Positions 7,399 to 15,929 of a DNA stretch of 48,350 nt are shown here, one piece after another (within the stretch, counting starts at the first letter, position 1; each line of letters begins with the position of its first letter). Under the pieces are notes generated by a model. That model had not been told where the DNA came from, ran no database searches, and saw only the letters and a list, made by a program, of their open reading frames with translations. The stretch spans positions 1-48,350 of the forward strand of contig CAJLVH010000002.1 in assembly GCA_905210055.1 (NCBI GenBank), in the 5' to 3' direction. This DNA comes from an uncultured Enorma sp. (GTDB lineage: Bacteria; Actinomycetota; Coriobacteriia; Coriobacteriales; Coriobacteriaceae). The translations under genes were made by a program, and so were the position numbers.

Positions 7399-8172
7399 GT
7401 GGATCTGAATCTGAAGGGGAAGACCACCATCGTTACTGGTGGCTCGAAGGGCATCGGCGCCGGAATCTGCGAGGTGTTCGCTCAGGAAGGCTCCAACCTT
7501 GTGATCAACTACCATAGCGATGCCGCTCCTGCCGAGCAGATGTGCCGTGACTTTGCCGAGAAATACGGCATTAAGGCCGTGTGCGTCAAGGGCAACGTGG
7601 GCAGCGAGGAAGACGTCAAACGGATCTTCGATGTGGCCGAGGAGAATTTTGGAACCGTTGATGTTCTCGTGAACAACGCCGGACGCGGTGGCACAAAGCT
7701 CGTTCAGGACATGACCATCGAGGAATGGAACGCGTCGCTTAACGACAACCTCACCGGTCAGTTCCTCATGTCGCGCGAATTCGCTCGCCGCATCATCCCC
7801 ACCGGCAAGCCCGGTTCGATCGTGAACATTCTCTCTAAGGCAACCAGGACCTCCACCACCAAGGGTCGCGTGGGCTATGTTGCGAATAAGGCTGGCGAGG
7901 AAGGCCTCGTGCACGCGCTCGCCGTGGACCTCACCGAGCACAAGATTCGCGTGAACGGTGTGATGCCCGGCTTCGTGCTGGCGCACACCCTTCTCGACCA
8001 GCAGCAGAACAATCCCGAGGAGTTCGAGCGCCGCGTGAACCGCGTGCCCATCAAGCGTGTCGGCCAGCCGTGGGAGATCGGCACCATGTGCGCCTTCCTC
8101 GCGAGCGACAAGTGCGAACTCGCCGTGGGCACCGTCGTCGATATGACCGGCGGACTGCTCTTGGGCTTCTAG
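7399..8172 (+). CDS. Short-chain dehydrogenase/reductase (first)
   Basis: A 257-residue classical SDR: Rossmann motif TGGSKGIG near the N-terminus, NNAG, and a catalytic set S146, Y160, K164 (GYVANK). It ends VVDMTGGLLLGF, typical of the 3-oxoacyl-ACP reductase / gluconate 5-dehydrogenase branch. I chose GTG 7399 because AAAGGAGG (7386-7393) sits five bases before it; the longer frame from 7270 runs through the promoter region. The HAD phosphatase gene follows after two bases, and the iron alcohol dehydrogenase after that, so the three form an operon. With UTRA regulators and PTS genes nearby, a sugar- or polyol-oxidising role is likely; the substrate is unknown. Confidence 0.9.
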   Translation: MDLNLKGKTTIVTGGSKGIGAGICEVFAQEGSNLVINYHSDAAPAEQMCRDFAEKYGIKAVCVKGNVGSEEDVKRIFDVAEENFGTVDVLVNNAGRGGTKLVQDMTIEEWNASLNDNLTGQFLMSREFARRIIPTGKPGSIVNILSKATRTSTTKGRVGYVANKAGEEGLVHALAVDLTEHKIRVNGVMPGFVLAHTLLDQQQNNPEEFERRVNRVPIKRVGQPWEIGTMCAFLASDKCELAVGTVVDMTGGLLLGF

Positions 8173-8174
8173 TT

Positions 8175-9017
8175 ATGTCGTTGGAATCCAGCGTCATCTG
8201 TTGCGATCTTGACGGGACGCTCCTTACCTCAAGTAAGGGGATCACGCCGTATACGCGTGAGGTGATTGCAGAAGCGCGCGCTCGCGGGTGCCGCTTCTGC
8301 CTTGCCTCCGGTAGGAGTCCGGGTGTCATCAGGGCGTATCACAAGATGCTCGGCCTCGATACCCCCGTTATAGCTCACAGCGGAGCGGTCGTCTGGCTTC
8401 CAAACGATGGTCGCGTGCTGTCCGAGCGGCGTCTTCCTCAGAAACCCGCTCTCGACTACATCGACTTTTGCATTGAGGAGGATCTCGACTGGAAGCTCTT
8501 CACCTTTGATGCCGTGTATTATCCGTCACGCGAAGGCAGGCATGGTTTCTATGAAGACTACAACGCCCTCGCCCGGAAATATGGTGTGCCGGAGTTCGCG
8601 TATCACGATGGACTTACGCGCGATCAAGCAGCCGAGCTTGTAGCGCATGATGCATTTCGCATTTCTGTCGTTAACCCAACGGAGCGGCAGAGGAGCGTGC
8701 TGGAAGCGCATGCTGCCGCGCATGCCGAGATGACGTTCGTCTATTCGATGCGCACGTCGTTCGACGCGCTTCCGCTGGAAGTAAACAAATGGCAAGGCGC
8801 CCTGAAGCTGTGCGACTACTTTGGAATAGATGCGAGCGAAGTTGTGGCATTCGGTAATGACGAGAACGACATCGAGATGATCCGTAACGCTGGTCATGGA
8901 TTCATCGTCGAGAATTCCGACTCCAAGCTCTTGGCCTGTCAGGCCACCGTTATTGGTAGCAACGACGCGGATGGCGTCGCACATGCGATCCGCTCGTTCG
9001 TTCTACAGGAACAGTAA
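8175..9017 (+). CDS. HAD-superfamily Cof-type phosphatase
   Basis: A 280-residue HAD IIB (Cof-like) hydrolase that probably removes phosphate from a sugar phosphate or related compound. Motif I is CCDLDGTLL (nucleophile D11, acid/base D13). Motif IV is GNDENDIEM (227-235, D229 and D232 for magnesium). The cap domain lies in the middle. It starts two bases after the SDR stop and is followed after 27 bases by the alcohol dehydrogenase, so it is co-transcribed with them. It has no clear ribosome site of its own, which suggests translational coupling to the SDR. Confidence 0.9.
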   Translation: MSLESSVICCDLDGTLLTSSKGITPYTREVIAEARARGCRFCLASGRSPGVIRAYHKMLGLDTPVIAHSGAVVWLPNDGRVLSERRLPQKPALDYIDFCIEEDLDWKLFTFDAVYYPSREGRHGFYEDYNALARKYGVPEFAYHDGLTRDQAAELVAHDAFRISVVNPTERQRSVLEAHAAAHAEMTFVYSMRTSFDALPLEVNKWQGALKLCDYFGIDASEVVAFGNDENDIEMIRNAGHGFIVENSDSKLLACQATVIGSNDADGVAHAIRSFVLQEQ

Positions 9018-9044
9018 GAACCGCTAGCAAGGAGGAACAAGATC

Positions 9045-10220
9045 ATGCAAGATTTCCAGTTCTATAGCCCCACGCGCTTCGTCTTCGGCCGTGGAAAGGA
9101 GAACGAGGTCGGCGAGATTCTCTCGCAGGCTGGCGCCACCAAGGTCATGCTCTGCCACTACGGCGAGGGCGCCGACTACGAGAAGCCCATCATCGAACGC
9201 GTCGTTGCGTCGCTCGAGAAGGCCGGCCTCGCCTATGTCGACTTCGCCGGCATCCAGGCGAACCCCTCCGCAGATCGTTCGCAGGAGGGCGTGGAGATCG
9301 CCCGCTCCGAGGGCGTCGACTGGATGCTGCCCGTGGGCGGCGGCTCGGTCATCGACACCGCCAAGTACATCGCCGTGGGCTACTACTACGAGGGCGATAT
9401 GTGGGAGGACCTCTACGCCGGCAATGGCAAGGTCGAGAAGGCGCTTCCCGTCTGCACCATCAACACCCTGCCCGGCACGGGTTCCGAGGGCTCGAACAGC
9501 TCCGTCATGGGCAAGGGCGTGCTCAAGCGCTCGCTCAACGACGACATGATCCGCCCGAAGATCGCCATCATGGATCCCGAGCTCGCCTTCACGCTGCCCC
9601 CGTTCCAGACGGCAAGCGCTGCGGTCGACATCATGGCCCATGCGCACGAGCGCTACTTCACCATCACGGACGATAACTTCCTCACCGACGGCCTGGGCGA
9701 GGCGGTCATCAAGACCGTTATCAAGTACCTGCCCATCGCGCTCGAGGATCCCACGAACTACGAGGCGCGTGCGCAGCTCCATTGGGCGAGCGTGCTCGCG
9801 CACAACGACTCCTGCGGCGTCGGCCGTGGCTTCGTGGACGGCACCGTGCACGGCATCGAGTCTGAGATCGGCGGCATGTACCACTCCGCTCACGGCGCCG
9901 GCTGCGCGTGCGTGACGCCCGCGTGGATGAGCTACGTGTGGAGCGAGCATCCCAGCCGCTTCGTGCGCTACTTCGAGAAGGTCTGGGGCGTCGAGAACGA
10001 CCCGTTCGACCAGGAGGGCATGATCAAGGAAGGCATCAAGCGCATCAAGGACTTCTATGTCTCCGTGGGCATCCCGGTGCACTACGGCGAGCTCGGCGTG
10101 AAGGAAGAGGACATCCCCACGCTCGCCTCGACCGTGCGTCGCGGCCCGGACGGCATGGCCGGCCATTTCAAGAAGCTCTCCACCGAGGACATCATCAACA
10201 TCTACGCCCTCATGAAGTAG
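9045..10220 (+). CDS. Iron-containing alcohol dehydrogenase
   Basis: A 391-residue group III (Fe-type) NAD(P)-dependent alcohol dehydrogenase of the butanol-dehydrogenase-like branch. The dinucleotide site is PVGGGSVIDTAK. The predicted iron ligands are D195 and H199 (DIMAHAH), H269 (VHGIESEIGG) and H283 (HSAHGAGC), with family-like spacing. It starts after AAGGAGG. It is last in the SDR-HAD-ADH operon and ends at a strong terminator. It may reduce an aldehyde made in sugar breakdown to regenerate NAD in fermentation; the substrate is not visible. Confidence 0.92.
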   Translation: MQDFQFYSPTRFVFGRGKENEVGEILSQAGATKVMLCHYGEGADYEKPIIERVVASLEKAGLAYVDFAGIQANPSADRSQEGVEIARSEGVDWMLPVGGGSVIDTAKYIAVGYYYEGDMWEDLYAGNGKVEKALPVCTINTLPGTGSEGSNSSVMGKGVLKRSLNDDMIRPKIAIMDPELAFTLPPFQTASAAVDIMAHAHERYFTITDDNFLTDGLGEAVIKTVIKYLPIALEDPTNYEARAQLHWASVLAHNDSCGVGRGFVDGTVHGIESEIGGMYHSAHGAGCACVTPAWMSYVWSEHPSRFVRYFEKVWGVENDPFDQEGMIKEGIKRIKDFYVSVGIPVHYGELGVKEEDIPTLASTVRRGPDGMAGHFKKLSTEDIINIYALMK

Positions 10221-10246
10221 CTTCTAGCCATAGCTGGGCTACGGCA

Positions 10247-10284
10247 AGCGCCGGCTAGACGCAGTGTTCTAGCCGGCGCTTTTT
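10247..10284 (+). terminator. Strong intrinsic terminator after the alcohol dehydrogenase
   Basis: A perfect 13-bp stem, AGCGCCGGCTAGA (10247-10259) with its complement at 10268-10280, has an 8-base loop and is followed by TTTT. A second hairpin, GCTGTGCC-gcg-GGCACAGC (10298-10316), may serve the convergent GntR gene. Confidence 0.93.
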
Positions 10285-10327
10285 ATTGAGCTGAAGTGCT
10301 GTGCCGCGGGCACAGCCGTTTTGGTGC

Positions 10328-11047
10328 CTACCAGTTGAAGCGGAAGACGTAAGGCGTGACGTCGGTGTTGATCCACGACCGCGTGAAGTCGACGGGCGTA
10401 CGGTCTTCCTTTGTGCAGACCATCGTGGTCTCGAGCAAGAGCGACCGAACGGGAATCTCGAGCAGCTCGGCCTGTTTCTTGTTGGCGGTTATGGGAACGA
10501 CCTTGCGTACCGAGTTGGTAATCGTGATGCCGTAGCGCCCGCGGTACACCTCGATGAGGGAGGTGTCAGTGAGTTGCCAGGGATCAAAGTCGGGGGCATA
10601 GCGCTCGGGAATGAAGGAGTGGGTGATCATAATGGGGACATCGTCCGCATAGCGCAGGCGGTGAATCTCGAACGCGATGTCGCCTGCTTCGCTCCCCAGG
10701 ATGTTGCGCAGCTCACCGTCGATCTCCCGGCGTGCGAAGTAGAGGATCTTAGATGAAGGCTTGACGCCGATCCTTGCGAGTTCGGCAGAGAGGCTCAAGG
10801 GGTGGTCGAGATCCATGAGGCGGCTGTAGCGAACGTAGACGCCCTTCTTCGGCCGGCGTTCGACAAGTCCCTCTGCTACGAGCTCATCGATGGCACGACG
10901 AAGCGTTGCAGTGCCCACATGGTAGGTTTCGCAGAGCCACTTCTCGTTGCCCAAGCGCTCGCCATAGCGGTACTTCTGGGCGAGAATGTCGTTCTTGATG
11001 TCGTTATAGACATTCAAGTATTTCGGATTTGGCGAAGCAGTTGTCAT
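10328..11047 (-). CDS. GntR-family regulator with UTRA effector domain (second)
   Basis: A 239-residue HutC-type regulator with an N-terminal winged helix (YNDIKNDILAQKYRYGERL, HVGTATLRRAIDELVAEGLVE) and a C-terminal UTRA domain ending VTPYVFRFNW. It is distinct from the first GntR protein at 6427, although the C-terminal ends are alike (both close with an aromatic-rich strand). It lies convergent to the SDR-HAD-ADH operon and 226 bp from the second SDR, on the same strand as that gene. It may control either. A minus-strand TATACT -10-like hexamer lies at 11098-11103. A weak GAAAG precedes the start. Confidence 0.9.
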   Translation of the reverse strand: MTTASPNPKYLNVYNDIKNDILAQKYRYGERLGNEKWLCETYHVGTATLRRAIDELVAEGLVERRPKKGVYVRYSRLMDLDHPLSLSAELARIGVKPSSKILYFARREIDGELRNILGSEAGDIAFEIHRLRYADDVPIMITHSFIPERYAPDFDPWQLTDTSLIEVYRGRYGITITNSVRKVVPITANKKQAELLEIPVRSLLLETTMVCTKEDRTPVDFTRSWINTDVTPYVFRFNW

Positions 11048-11203
11048 CGATACAAACTTTCATTCGAGCGAACGGAAGCAGATGCATACCATACAGCAGT
11101 ATAGACGTTCGAGCGAGAATTCGGCATCGCCGTGCAAACCAAAGCCGAGAAATATCGAAAAGAGCGAACTAAAGAATCCGGATACGTTCCCACGCTCCGT
11201 AGC

Positions 11204-11254
11204 AGAAAGAGGGGGCGTGGCGCGTGGCGATACGACGCGCATGTCACGCCCCCT
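11204..11254 (-). terminator. Two-tier hairpin terminator after the second SDR
   Basis: On the minus strand AGGGGGCGTG (11245-11254) pairs with its complement at 11210-11219, with an inner GCGCGT/ACGCGC stem, and is followed by CTTTCT. It follows the SDR stop at 11274. Confidence 0.75.
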
Positions 11255-11273
11255 GGGAACGGTGGACGCGCAA

Positions 11274-12035
11274 TTACAGCATGTTGCCGCCACTCACATC
11301 GACGATCGAACCGATGCACTGGCGAGCCCGGTCGGAGCACAGGAAGGCGATGACGTTCGCGATATCGATGGGCTTGGCGAACTCACCGGTGGCAAGGAGC
11401 TTGCGATTACGCTCCGTGCGCGGGTCTCCATCGGGGTAGGTATGCTCGGTCTGGACGTAGCCGGGCACGACGCCGTTAATGTAGATACCTTTCGCGGCAT
11501 ATTCGTGCGCTGTGCCGCGCGTGAGTCCGGCGACACCCGCCTTTGCCGAGATGTACGAGGTGTTGTTGAAGCCATTTGTAGTGAACGCAGACTTCGAGAC
11601 GAGGTTGCAGATGCGTCCGCCGCGATCATGCTCGCGCCAATAGGTGATGACCTCGCGACTCATGAAGTAGGCACCATTCAGGGTGATCTCCTGCACGCTG
11701 CGCCATTCCTCGGTGGTGAGCGTATGGAATTCCTTCTGGATCGACCCCTTGGCAGCGTTGTTCACCAAGATGTCGACGGTGCCGAAGCGCTCGAGTGCGG
11801 AGGCGACGATGCGTTTCACGTCGTCCTCGTTGCTGATGTCTCCGCGAACGGCGAGCGTCTCTACGCCGTAAGTGTCGGCGAGCTCTTGCGCAAAATCCGG
11901 CCCTTGGTTGCTATCGACGAAGTAGTTCACCACCACGTTGGCGCCTTCTTCGGCGAACAAGCGGCTCGTGGCACCGCCGATGCCCTCGCTACCGCCCGTG
12001 ACGATGACAACTTTTCCTTTAAGTCCCAGATCCAT
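11274..12035 (-). CDS. Short-chain dehydrogenase/reductase (second)
   Basis: A 253-residue classical SDR with TGGSEGIG, NNAA in place of NNAG, and a catalytic set S147, Y161, K165 (SYISAK). It ends IVDVSGGNML. It is a clear paralogue of the SDR at 7399 (shared GKVVIVTGGSxGIG opening, NEDDVKRIV/EEDVKRIF stretch, FGTVDILVNN). I chose the ATG at 12035 because GAGGAGG precedes it; the longer frame begins upstream in a hairpin. It is transcribed away from the sigma-54-linked activator, which starts 284 bp away on the other strand. It is likely a sugar, polyol or oxo-acid dehydrogenase of unknown substrate. Confidence 0.9.
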   Translation of the reverse strand: MDLGLKGKVVIVTGGSEGIGGATSRLFAEEGANVVVNYFVDSNQGPDFAQELADTYGVETLAVRGDISNEDDVKRIVASALERFGTVDILVNNAAKGSIQKEFHTLTTEEWRSVQEITLNGAYFMSREVITYWREHDRGGRICNLVSKSAFTTNGFNNTSYISAKAGVAGLTRGTAHEYAAKGIYINGVVPGYVQTEHTYPDGDPRTERNRKLLATGEFAKPIDIANVIAFLCSDRARQCIGSIVDVSGGNML

Positions 12036-12057
12036 GACATCCTCCTCAACAAAACGG

Positions 12058-12075
12058 CCGCGCGTAAGCGCGCGG
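12058..12075. promoter_or_regulatory. GC hairpin in the SDR/activator divergent region
   Basis: CCGCGCG (12058-12064) pairs with CGCGCGG (12069-12075) just upstream of the minus-strand SDR ribosome site. It may be a leader hairpin or a protein site. The rest of 12036-12181 holds the upstream region of the activator's sigma-54 promoter. Confidence 0.35.
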
Positions 12076-12181
12076 TCGCGGAGGACGCGGTGCGGTTTCA
12101 ACAAGATAGGCAACCTTTTTGTACCACAGGATTACAGCGACAACAAGCGCGATTTCGCAGGTTTCACACGCCTACTCATAG

Positions 12182-12197
12182 TGGCATGAACCTTGCT
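12182..12197 (+). promoter_or_regulatory. Sigma-54 (-24/-12) promoter of the LevR-type activator gene
   Basis: TGGCATGAACCTTGCT carries the invariant GG (12183-12184) and GC (12195-12196) with the required ten bases between. It is preceded by TAG, as in the other three promoters of this cluster. It lies 124 bases before the activator start, so the activator probably needs sigma-54 for its own expression. Confidence 0.85.
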
Positions 12198-12319
12198 TGC
12201 TAGGTGAGTGCGGGCGAAACGGGATGCGAGGAAATGCGGCGGACGCGGCGTGGTTTCCAGATAGACAAAGCGCATCCCGTGCGCCTTTGATCGGACGAGG
12301 AGAGGAGACGATCCGCCGT

Positions 12320-15133
12320 ATGAAGCGAATCGATCGAGTCCTTGAATTCGTGAAGAGCGAATACGAGTCTACGGGTGCGGGGGTAACTGCAACACAGGTC
12401 GCTGAAGCTCTTTCGTGTTGGCCAAACGATGCCTCAGCCGATTTGAATCGGCTGTACGAGCGCGGCGATGTCGAAAAGCAAGGCAAGAAGCCTGTGTATT
12501 ACTCACCGACGCAGACTGTGGACGAGCGTGACGCATCGGTTTCCGTGGACGACCCGTTTGCTTTGGTGGTAGGTGCCAACGGGAGCATGAAAGCTCAGGT
12601 TCAGCTTGCGAAAGCGGCTATAACCTATCCGCCCCATGGATTGCATACACTCATCAGTGGTAATTCTGGTGTGGGTAAGACGCTGTTCGCCGAGACCATG
12701 TGGAAGTACGCGAAAAGCATCGGGGCGTTCGGCGGGAAGGACGTTCCATTCGTCACGTTCAATTGTGCCGAGTATTCCGATAATCCCCAGCTGTTGTTGG
12801 CGACGCTCTTTGGGTATGCGCGCGGTGCATTTACCGGTGCTGTGGGAGAGAAGGAGGGCATTGTCGAGGCTGCGGATGGCGGCGTCCTCTTTCTCGATGA
12901 AGTGCACCGTTTGCCCCCAACAGGCCAGGAAATGCTATTCGTGCTCATCGATAAGAAACAGTTCCGCAGGCTCGGCGAGACACGAGATCGCACCGCTGAA
13001 CTCATGATCATCTGCGCCACGACGGAAGAGCCTTCGAGTGCACTTCTCACGACGTTCAAGCGGCGCATACCCGTGCAGATCAACTTGCCCGACTTGGACG
13101 AGCGGCCGCTGCGCGAGCGCGTGGAGATGGTCGAGTTCTGCTTCACGCGGGAGGCGGCGCGTCTGCAGACGCCGATTTTCATCGCAGGGAAAGCGCTAAG
13201 ACGCTTCGTGAACGGAAGATATCGCGCAAATGTCGGCGATTTGAAGAACGCGGTACAGCTTGCCTGCGCGAACGCGCTTTTGCGTGAGCGCTTGGATTCG
13301 TATCGCACGATAGATGTTCTGCGCATCGATGCCTACGATATCATGCAGCCGTTTGTGAACGAATCGAGTGAGGTCGCCCGGCTGAACCCGTTGCTCAAGA
13401 ACGAGGTCTTCAAAGAGGGCATGATGATTCAGCCCGGCCAACAGCGTGAGGGTGCGGTGCTGGCGGCGGAGGACGAATCGGGGCAGGACATCTTCGATTT
13501 CCTTGCGACGCGCGTTGGCCAATATCAAGAGCTATCGCTTGCGCCGGAGGACATCGCCTACTTGCTTGCTCAGGATATTGAGACCTATTGCGAGAACGAG
13601 ATCTCGATACTGCTTTCCGACACCTGGCAGGAGCGCGACGCCTTGGAAAGCACGCTTTCTAGTGAGGTTATAGAGGCCGCTGGCTGGCTTATCGCTCGCG
13701 CGGGAAGATACTTCGATAAAGATTTCTTCACGGCAACATCGACAGCGCTTGCGCGGCATCTCCAAGGAGTGCGCAGGCAGCGGAGGGCGACGCTCAGCCT
13801 CGATGCCGGCAGCCTGTTGAGGCTCGATCAGATTGTGCAAGAGCGCTACCCAGACGAAGTGGCATTCCTAGGTGAGCTGCAGCCCCAGCTCGAACGGCGC
13901 CTAGGCGCGATGCTGCACGATCAAGATTTAACAATTCTTGCGGTATACCTCGGCATTGCAAACAACCTTACCGTTACCACGTATGCGGTTATCGTCGTCG
14001 GATTCGGCGTTGGGTCTGCGAGCGGAACGGCACGATTCGTGAACACCCTGCTCTCGACGCATCATATCTATGCCGTTGACGTGACGAGCAGCATGACCGA
14101 GCCCGATATCATTGCCGCCATTGAGGCCCTGCTTGCAAAGATCGTTCCCGTAAAGGGCGCGCTCATCCTTTCCGACATGGGTGCCGTTTCGAACGACGAG
14201 CAGAAGCTCCGGCGCCTAACGGGTGTCGAATGCATCGTGCTGCCCAGCGTGAGCACAGAGCTCGTCATGGAAGCGGGAAGGCTTACGCTTGATCCCGAGA
14301 ATAGTCTTGCGCAGATTGCGGAGCGCGTCGCGCAGCGGTTCTATTCCTACGTGCGCTCTGCGTTCAATCGCTTCGACCTCGAGCGTGCGGATGATGCTCT
14401 TGCGAAGAGAGGCGCGGGACAGGATGTCATCATCGTGCTGTGCACGACGGGGGTGGGGACAGCCGAACGGGCGAAGAACATCTTGATGGAGAACGTTCGC
14501 CGTGCTCATGAGTTCACCGTTGTATGTGCAAGCGCAGTTGACGGCTTCGACAATGCCATGGCGACCTATGGCGACCGGGTCAAGCTCATCATCAGCAACC
14601 TGCCTGTGCAGCTCAAGCACACGATACCGGTGCTACCTCTTGATCGTTTGTTTATGGAAGAGAATCTACACCTCATCGACACCCTGCTCGGCCAGATCCA
14701 GCGTTTCGACGAGGCTCAGAGCTGGGATGAGGACGGCCTTGGAATTACGACGCGCGGTCATGCGCGGCAGCTCATCGAGCGCCAACTGCCGAATCTTGCA
14801 CCGCACCTCATAGGTCGTGATGCGATCGGTGCGGTAGAGCGGCTCGTGGATGAGTTCGATCGGGGGTATTTCGATGGTGCTATGCCCATCGACCTCTATA
14901 CCAGCCTGTTTATCCACTGCTTATGTATGTTTGATCGCGCTGAGGAGGGCGAGGAGGTTCAGATGCCGCAAATCTCGGAGCGGGAACGGGCGCGTTGCGA
15001 GCGCCGCATCCCATCGCTGCTGCGAATGCTTCGAGACACCGCTTCCGAACTCGGCATATTTGAAGTCGCTGAGGCGGAGGCGTACTACCTCCTGCTCAGT
15101 TTCCAACAGGCTATTGATGCCGGGGCTTCGTGA
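12320..15133 (+). CDS. LevR-type sigma-54-dependent activator with PTS regulatory domains
   Basis: A 937-residue PTS-controlled enhancer-binding protein. The order is an N-terminal winged helix (1-70), then an AAA+ sigma-54 activation domain with Walker A GNSGVGKT (114-121), GAFTGA (169-174) and Walker B VLFLDEVH. A PRD (about 400-530), an EIIA-Man-like domain (about 550-670), an EIIB-Gat-like domain with C708 in CTTGVGTA, and a C-terminal PRD with H866 complete it. In LevR the corresponding PRD His (H869) is phosphorylated. The EIIA-like domain reads VIVVGFGVG, so the HPr-phosphorylated His is replaced by F562. Start 12320 follows GGAGAGGAGA. Its targets are probably the four sigma-54 promoters of this cluster. 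Confidence 0.93.
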   Translation: MKRIDRVLEFVKSEYESTGAGVTATQVAEALSCWPNDASADLNRLYERGDVEKQGKKPVYYSPTQTVDERDASVSVDDPFALVVGANGSMKAQVQLAKAAITYPPHGLHTLISGNSGVGKTLFAETMWKYAKSIGAFGGKDVPFVTFNCAEYSDNPQLLLATLFGYARGAFTGAVGEKEGIVEAADGGVLFLDEVHRLPPTGQEMLFVLIDKKQFRRLGETRDRTAELMIICATTEEPSSALLTTFKRRIPVQINLPDLDERPLRERVEMVEFCFTREAARLQTPIFIAGKALRRFVNGRYRANVGDLKNAVQLACANALLRERLDSYRTIDVLRIDAYDIMQPFVNESSEVARLNPLLKNEVFKEGMMIQPGQQREGAVLAAEDESGQDIFDFLATRVGQYQELSLAPEDIAYLLAQDIETYCENEISILLSDTWQERDALESTLSSEVIEAAGWLIARAGRYFDKDFFTATSTALARHLQGVRRQRRATLSLDAGSLLRLDQIVQERYPDEVAFLGELQPQLERRLGAMLHDQDLTILAVYLGIANNLTVTTYAVIVVGFGVGSASGTARFVNTLLSTHHIYAVDVTSSMTEPDIIAAIEALLAKIVPVKGALILSDMGAVSNDEQKLRRLTGVECIVLPSVSTELVMEAGRLTLDPENSLAQIAERVAQRFYSYVRSAFNRFDLERADDALAKRGAGQDVIIVLCTTGVGTAERAKNILMENVRRAHEFTVVCASAVDGFDNAMATYGDRVKLIISNLPVQLKHTIPVLPLDRLFMEENLHLIDTLLGQIQRFDEAQSWDEDGLGITTRGHARQLIERQLPNLAPHLIGRDAIGAVERLVDEFDRGYFDGAMPIDLYTSLFIHCLCMFDRAEEGEEVQMPQISERERARCERRIPSLLRMLRDTASELGIFEVAEAEAYYLLLSFQQAIDAGAS

Positions 15134-15147
15134 GGCACGACTCGTAG

Positions 15148-15163
15148 TGGCATGAATCTTGCT
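15148..15163 (+). promoter_or_regulatory. Sigma-54 promoter of the EIIA-HPr-rpoN operon
   Basis: TGGCATGAATCTTGCT has GG at 15149-15150 and GC at 15161-15162, ten bases apart, preceded by CGTAG. It lies in the 76-bp gap after the activator gene and 47 bases before the EIIA start. Confidence 0.9.
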
Positions 15164-15209
15164 ACAAGCACAGGCGAACAGCTCAACGGTTTCAATCGAA
15201 GGGAACGAT

Positions 15210-15647
15210 ATGACTGTACAGGAAAAACCGGCCGTAATCGTCGTCTCGCATGGAACGCTCTGCGAGGGGCTCGTTTCCGCGACGTCGATGATTTACGGGC
15301 AGCTCGACCGCGTCGAGGCATTACCTTTGCGCGTTGGCATGGATCCAGAAGAGTATCTCGGCGAACTTCGTGATCTCGTCGCATCATACGGCGGAAACGT
15401 TGTCTTGCTCGCCGATATCATGGGGGGAACCCCGTTCAATTCAATCATGAAGCTTGGTCGTGAGCTTCCGCTGTATGCCGTGGCCGGTATGAGCATGCCG
15501 CTTTTGCTTGCTGTGCTTGAATACCGCGAGGCTGGATCCGATCCAGCGACAATTTGTGCCTCGGCGTCTGCAGATGGTGCGAGCGCGGTAGTCGATATGA
15601 CGCCGAAGCTGAAGCAATTCCTGGATATGGCGAACGAAGAAAGGTGA
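15210..15647 (+). CDS. PTS mannose-family EIIA component
   Basis: A 145-residue EIIA-Man domain protein that accepts phosphate from HPr and gives it to EIIB. The phosphorylated His is H14 (VIVVSHG), and the conserved LLADIMGGTPFNS loop is present. The start at 15210 follows GAAGGGA; a longer frame from 15159 lies across the sigma-54 promoter. HPr follows after four bases, then rpoN. It is the only EIIA in the window, so it presumably serves the EIIB-EIIC-EIID at 18372 and may serve the fused system at 1684. Confidence 0.93.
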   Translation: MTVQEKPAVIVVSHGTLCEGLVSATSMIYGQLDRVEALPLRVGMDPEEYLGELRDLVASYGGNVVLLADIMGGTPFNSIMKLGRELPLYAVAGMSMPLLLAVLEYREAGSDPATICASASADGASAVVDMTPKLKQFLDMANEER

Positions 15648-15651
15648 TCGT

Positions 15652-15915
15652 ATGAAAACGGTATCGGTAACCGTCATCAACCCCTCCGGCCTGCATGCTC
15701 GTCCTGCGAGCCTGCTCACACGCGAGGCGGCGCAGTTTTCATCGACGATTACGCTTGTGACCGATGAGGGCGAGTACAACGCCAAGTCGATTCTAAATGT
15801 GCTTTCCGCCGGTATAGCCTGTGGCACGAAGATCTCTATTCGAGCCGAGGGAGAAGACGAGGATCAGGCCGTCGAGGCGCTGTGCGCCGCAATAGAGAGC
15901 GGGCTGGGAGAATAA
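15652..15915 (+). CDS. HPr-family phosphocarrier protein
   Basis: An 87-residue HPr. The phosphorylated His is H15 in GLHARPASLL. The regulatory Ser is S46 in NAKSILNVLSAG, the site HPr kinase uses in Gram-positive bacteria. HPr relays phosphate from enzyme I to EIIA. No enzyme I gene is in the window. The setting, between EIIA and rpoN in a sigma-54 operon, suggests a dedicated paralogue and not the main housekeeping ptsH; this is inference. It starts four bases after the EIIA stop, with GAAAGG overlapping that stop. Confidence 0.93.
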   Translation: MKTVSVTVINPSGLHARPASLLTREAAQFSSTITLVTDEGEYNAKSILNVLSAGIACGTKISIRAEGEDEDQAVEALCAAIESGLGE

Positions 15916-15929
15916 GACAGCAAAGCGGC

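Noticed and set aside
9024..10166. A 380-codon minus-strand frame
   Set aside because: It is wholly antisense to the iron alcohol dehydrogenase, whose motifs and ribosome site are clear.
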